Shown here: positions 61,401 to 64,000 of the stretch, one piece after another
How the letters are laid out: each line of letters opens with the position of its first letter
Numbering within the stretch: position 1 is the first letter of the stretch
Source of the DNA: Phoronis australis
Lineage: Eukaryota > Phoronida > Phoronidae
DNA: 64,000 nt
Direction of reading: 5' to 3'
Assembly (NCBI GenBank): GCA_002633005.1
Contig: NMRA01000905.1
Coordinates: forward strand, 1-64,000
Notes under the pieces: model-generated
Seen by the model: only the letters and a program-made list of their open reading frames with translations
What the model was told of the DNA's origin: nothing
Database searches by the model: none
Position numbers and translations under genes: made by a program

Positions 61401-62924
61401 ACACATTTAAAAATTTCATTCGCTAAAAGATACAACTGTATGTTTCAAAGTGTAAAATAATTGGACTCCTAAGCAAGGGATTACTCAGCCAGACGGCCAG
61501 AATGATATTTTGGATGGGTTCGACGGGATCGGTTAGAATGAAGAGTGTTGGCAAAATTTTAAAAAACTTGAAATGATGACCACTTTCTCAATATTAATGG
61601 CTGGTAGGGAGTCGCTCAAAGAAATGGACCATCAGTAATTTCAGAAATTAGAAATTTAATGCACAAAAAGTGCATTTTCAATATTTCGCGGGCCCCGCGA
61701 CACAGATCGGTTAGAATAACGGTAGAATGCCATTTTTCCAACACCGTTAAATAATCTAGGGTAATTGTTTACAATCCGACTCCATTAACGTACATACTTG
61801 ATACTACTATTTTCTGAATCTTCGAGTCGTGGTGATTCCAAAAAATGTATTACTCGTACTGATTGGTCGATTATCAGTCACAATTTCCAAGTTTTTCCCA
61901 AGTGTTCATTTGCAACGCGGATTTAGTGAGGCAGCCATTATTAAAAGTGCGACACCTGTCGGCAGGATTGATAACTAACGATTAAACGCGAGATGTCAAG
62001 TGTTTTCTAGGACGACATTTGTCCATGAGAACACACACTCTCGTGTTTTTTCTAATGAAGTTTTGAAGAGGGAATCCTTTATAAATGACTATTACTGTTT
62101 TTTTCAAAGTTTCCCTAACATTCCACGCGGTATCTTCAACATACTAGCCAATTTTGGGGTCTTTTTGACACATGCATGATCGTTGTAGTTATCATTCCTG
62201 CCGACAGGTGTCGCAGTTTTATAATGGCGGTCACTCGAGATCGGCTGCCGCAAATGAACAGCTTGTATAAAACAGTGAATGCATGAATAAAAAGAGCCTA
62301 ATCGGTACGAGTAATACATTTTTGGAATCACCATGATCACCCTGACGAGAGGACTCAGAAAATGTTAATATCAAGTATGTACGTTAATGGAGTCGGATTG
62401 TAAACAATAACCTAATCTAGTTTACTCAAGGAAGACTGTAGTTTTTAATGACACTAATTTTGTGTCAGATTTTATCTTACCACTTTTTTACACCCACATC
62501 GGCGCAATGCTGTATATTTAGTAGTAAAATTTAGTATACAGCTTTTGTACCAAGCCTTGGTCTGTCACAGAGCTGTTTTATATGCTATTGACTGACCCTA
62601 ACAAGAAGATTAGATAATCAACACGTCCAGGACTAACTTACCATTTGCATCGTATAAGCTAATGCACGAAACTCCCATCCCTATACACCACACACATAAG
62701 TTCGCCAAATCATGACACGAGACATCGTTTTCACAAATCAAAAAACCAACGTGAACTGGAAGTTTGGATAAAGTTTGTGAATCCTTGATTAGATCTGCAG
62801 GGTTTTTGTGATATGCTTCAAATAACCACTTCTTTGAGGGAAATCCAAGTATGAGATGAGCCAAAGTTGTCTTCAACCAAATCAAATAGTGTATAACAAG
62901 TAATATCCACTTGCAAATACCCAT
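46345..62924 (-). CDS. NUS1: NUS1 / Nogo-B receptor, dehydrodolichyl diphosphate synthase complex subunit, 5 coding exons
   Basis: NUS1 pairs with DHDDS at the ER membrane to form the cis-prenyltransferase that makes the polyprenyl backbone of dolichol for glycosylation. Five exons join at GT-AG sites with consistent phases; 759 nt give 252 residues (human about 293, with a longer N terminus). Exon 1 has an N-terminal hydrophobic segment (about 6-28), [12 protein letters not shown] and [10 protein letters not shown]. Exon 2 is the variable middle. Exon 3 has [19 protein letters not shown]. Exon 4 has [20 protein letters not shown]. Exon 5 ends NQRFGK, keeping the C-terminal R-x-G motif (Arg249, Gly251) that NUS1 supplies to the active site. 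The gene converges on the PI3K gene. Intron 1 is about 11 kb and full of transposons; intron 4 contains the CTCF-like array. Confidence 0.95.
46833..48426. repeat. Degenerate ~140-bp tandem array carrying CTCF-core-like motifs (NUS1 intron 4)
   Basis: About 12 diverged units, 100-217 bp apart. Each unit has 'GCCACTAGGKGG(C/T)GC', a 'cgtctgaaaatcatcgtca' block and 'tttcataaagatcttgcaaag ... gagatacag'. Motifs start at 46833, 47116, 47241, 47394, 47611, 47739, 47897, 48017, 48160 and 48410; weaker ones are at 46966 and 48309. The best, GCCACTAGGGGGCACAC (48410), matches the known CTCF core CCASYAGRKGGC. It lies between NUS1 exons 5 and 4. Confidence 0.8.
48762..48861 (-). CDS. NUS1 coding exon 4
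   Basis: Encodes [18 protein letters not shown] and [14 protein letters not shown], the most conserved part of NUS1. Acceptor in coding sense is tgtttacag, donor GAAATACT|gtaagt; enters in phase 1 and leaves in phase 2. Confidence 0.95.
49848..50293 (-). mobile_element. Truncated, reversed copy of the 2.2-kb hAT-like element (NUS1 intron 3)
   Basis: The reverse complement matches the first ~620 bp of 56659-58844 with deletions (shared: agctgcaggtc, tgccaggtatctg, gtggtggacaaat, gatattgt). The end CTCGTTATGTCGAGTC is a decayed terminus. Confidence 0.8.
50408..50477. repeat. Hairpin near the NUS1 exon 3 donor
   Basis: Arms 50408-50431 and 50454-50477 pair at 22 of 24 positions around a 22-nt loop. 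In the NUS1 transcript the hairpin starts 36 nt after exon 3. Confidence 0.85.
50514..50672 (-). CDS. NUS1 coding exon 3
   Basis: Encodes [19 protein letters not shown] and [14 protein letters not shown]. Acceptor in coding sense is cttgttttag, donor ATTGAGG|gtgagt. A strong hairpin lies about 36 nt downstream of the donor. Confidence 0.92.
50718..50957. repeat. ~91-bp tandem repeat, about 2.5 copies (NUS1 intron 2)
   Basis: The block aaactatatagcaatgtaag ... cttgtacatgacta(a/c)ccaggacattcataa appears three times; the middle unit is shortened. Confidence 0.9.
51511..51636 (-). CDS. NUS1 coding exon 2
   Basis: In coding sense it lies between ttttcacag and CAGAAAA|gtaagt. It encodes [17 protein letters not shown], matching the human FKRNNSRLMDEI segment, then a poorly conserved stretch. 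Phases 1 and 1 agree with exons 1 and 3. Confidence 0.87.
52076..52195 (+). mobile_element. Second, 5'-truncated SINE copy (NUS1 intron 1)
   Basis: Shares aatcctggctt ... caggcagacaat ... gagcattgcacaa and cctctgagctcggtcttact with the SINE at 5.9 kb. It lacks the A box; the sequence begins at the B-box end. Confidence 0.6.
52270..53340. repeat. Segment duplicated at 54900-55870 (NUS1 intron 1)
   Basis: Shared blocks in the same order and orientation include aaccttggaaatct, gaggctgtgc(a/g)ccatt, agacctacttttgcc, aacatgctcgtcgg and taaagcctcctc. The two copies are diverged and about 2.6 kb apart. Confidence 0.75.
52943..53085. mobile_element. Two tandem copies of a ~70-bp palindromic-ended miniature repeat
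   Basis: Units 52943-53012 and 53016-53085 begin CATGGGCGGC, contain gaaaaaagtgagggctatag and end gcgccgcccatg. The ends are inverted repeats. Other copies are at 55147-55218 and, reversed, near 4284-4400. Confidence 0.75.
53008..53622 (-). other. 204-codon open frame in NUS1 intron 1, unrecognised
   Basis: It starts [20 protein letters not shown] and has a CPKC pair ([13 protein letters not shown]). The C-terminal half runs through the duplicated segment and the CATGGGCGGCGC repeat, so that part is unlikely to be coding. The first ~95 codons could be a remnant of a repeat-borne or host exon. I do not assign a function. Confidence 0.25.
54900..55870. repeat. Second copy of the 52.3-53.3 kb segment
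   Basis: A diverged direct duplicate of 52270-53340; see that entry for the shared blocks. It contains its own copy of the 70-bp palindromic-ended repeat. Confidence 0.75.
55147..55218. mobile_element. ~70-bp miniature repeat with 5-bp target duplication
   Basis: CATGTGCGGCACAGC ... GGTGCACCGCTCATG, flanked by TAGTT on both sides (55142-55146, 55219-55223). Confidence 0.7.
56100..56400. repeat. Repeat copy related to 62440-62560 and 63640-64000
   Basis: Its reverse complement matches two places: tgacactaattttgtgtcag near 62450 and 63980, and ggcgccgaaagc / aaactggccaata near 63840. These are pieces of one dispersed element; the ends were not determined. Confidence 0.6.
56659..58844. mobile_element. 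2.2-kb hAT-like element, complete copy (NUS1 intron 1)
   Basis: It starts CAGGGCTCGACATAACGAGC, ends GCGTCGAGCTCTG and is flanked by TAAAG on both sides (56654-56658, 58845-58849). Subterminal 'gcgacctg / caaatgcgagct' blocks recur at both ends. No transposase is recognised. Confidence 0.78.
59071..61092. mobile_element. hAT-like element, second copy, right end missing
   Basis: Collinear with 56659-58490 from CAGGGCTTGACATAACG to cacatcgcaaacttagctac. It has an extra ~250-bp insertion at about 60720-60970, flanked by CCGA, which the other copy lacks. Confidence 0.82.
61755..62420. mobile_element. Foldback element (~665 bp)
   Basis: The arms pair over most of the length: gtttacaatccgactccatt with its complement at 62387-62406, gtattactcgtac with 62305-62320, and cgacacctgtcggcagg with 62195-62212. 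It interrupts a repeat whose uninterrupted counterpart is at 63915-63955. Confidence 0.82.
62642..62924 (-). CDS. NUS1 coding exon 1
   Basis: The start ATG reads from 62924. Residues 1-94 plus one base: the hydrophobic segment [12 protein letters not shown] ... HLILGF, then [16 protein letters not shown] and [19 protein letters not shown]. The donor in coding sense is GCAAATG|gtaagt. No alternative upstream ATG with NUS1-like sequence was seen. Confidence 0.93.
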
Positions 62925-64000
62925 TTTACGTGACGAAATCTGAGATAGTCCTCGAACACCGCATGGACGAACAGACAGAGCCGGTAAAAGAGGTCAACTA
63001 GTCTCCGTTGACAAGTCGGCAACAACATGCAATTTGAGACCAGTTAATCCACGTCATCATTCGCCAGGTGTCCGTCGAAGTTGGTCATGTGGCTGAAGAA
63101 TGTCACATGATTTCTGTTTCGACCGGATATTTATAGGGATCAGGAAAATAGCGAATGCACCATGGACAGTATTTTGTAAAGTTTGGCCAAGAAGAGAATA
63201 GGCTACAATTTGAATGACCATTGAACTGGTCGCTCGATTATAGTCTTTTGAATGCTGTTAGAAGAACAGAGGTTTATTTGGTGAGTAGACAGGAGCTGGC
63301 GTTTCTGGTAAAAAGCTAGCCAGCCAGCTAGCTGTATGATGACTGTCGTCAAAATACAGCTAGGTCCCACTGCGTGTATTTCTTCCGTAAACCCCGAAAT
63401 TGCACGCAGCCAGGGTAGTTCTGCTCGTCACCGTGCCGTGAAACTTGTATCAAAATGTAAAGCTAAAGACTGGACAGGGTGCATGCAAAATCTGGGAATC
63501 AACCAACACTCACCTTGCCCGTTACAGCCGTTTAAGTGAAAAACAATGCAATAAACGTCATTTTCTTGTGTAACTCTCCGCCTTTTCTAACAATGAAAAG
63601 TATGTCTTCGTTTTGAAAATAATACGCTCGTGTCACGCGCACGCGCCATTTCCTAAATTTTCGCGACAACTTCGGAGAAGCAAAATTTCTTCTGAAATTC
63701 GGTTTTTCGGTATCGAAATTCTAAAAACTTGTAATGAAGTGAAACCAGTTCCAATAATTTGTTGTGACGTGTACGCAAGCTCGTGAAAGAACAGCAGTTG
63801 ATTGAAGAATCGGCGAAAAAAGAAACTGGCCAATAGGTGACGCAATATTTCGTGGCGCCGAAAGCTGTCGCTAAAGATCGCTCCACAACTTTAGCAGCAG
63901 AATAACGGTAGAACGCCATTTTTCCAACACTGTTAAATAATTTTGTTTACTCAAGGAAGCCTGTAGTTTTTAATGACACTAATTTTGTGTCAGATTTTAT
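62925..64000. other. NUS1 upstream region and start of another repeat copy
   Basis: Up to about 63.6 kb this should contain the NUS1 promoter and 5' UTR, but I see no clear core promoter motif. From about 63640 to the window end lies a copy of the repeat also seen at 56.1 and 62.4 kb. Confidence 0.4.

Overview
The window is animal nuclear DNA: AT-rich, with spliced genes (GT-AG introns of about 0.1 to 11 kb) and many decayed transposons. The two host genes are clearly metazoan. Repeat content (LINE, Penelope, hAT-like and TA-flanked TIR elements, a tRNA-derived SINE) would suit a marine invertebrate, possibly a deuterostome, but nothing here fixes the species. A 112-base run of N (12182-12293) marks an assembly gap.

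Layout. 1-19.6 kb holds no host gene that I can support. It contains a LINE tail (1-440), a long-TIR transposon (about 1.13-3.88 kb), a SINE (5.9 kb), a Penelope GIY-YIG fragment (6.4 kb), a decayed minus-strand LINE (8.1-14.4 kb) that was hit by a TA-flanked TIR element which was itself hit by a hAT-like element, a second LINE tail (14.5 kb), and another TA-flanked element (17.5-19.3 kb). 19.65-42.32 kb (+) is a complete class IA PI3-kinase catalytic subunit gene of p110 beta/delta type: 23 coding exons whose splice phases all agree, giving 1068 residues. 46.34-62.92 kb (-) is a complete NUS1 (Nogo-B receptor, cis-prenyltransferase subunit) gene: 5 coding exons, 252 residues. The two genes converge, with about 4 kb between their stop codons.

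The introns are loaded with mobile DNA. PI3K intron 12 holds two TA-flanked elements placed 5 bases apart. PI3K introns 3 and 5 and the region just beyond NUS1 hold three members of a CAG...CTG family, each with a perfect 6-bp target duplication. NUS1 intron 1 (11 kb) holds 2-kb hAT-like copies, a 70-bp palindromic-ended miniature repeat, and a foldback element.

Most notable: (1) a degenerate ~140-bp repeat array inside NUS1 intron 4 in which nearly every unit carries a CCACTAGGKGGC-like sequence matching the CTCF core; (2) tandem duplications spanning the 5' splice sites of PI3K introns 6 and 8, multiplying the donor; (3) an Ala for Gly change in the PI3K catalytic loop (GVADRH where family members have GIGDRH); (4) a three-layer transposon nest whose insertion boundaries are proved by target duplications and by restoration of the LINE reading frame.

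The two host genes have no obvious joint pathway. One makes PIP3 at the membrane, the other supports dolichol synthesis in the ER; their pairing is positional only.
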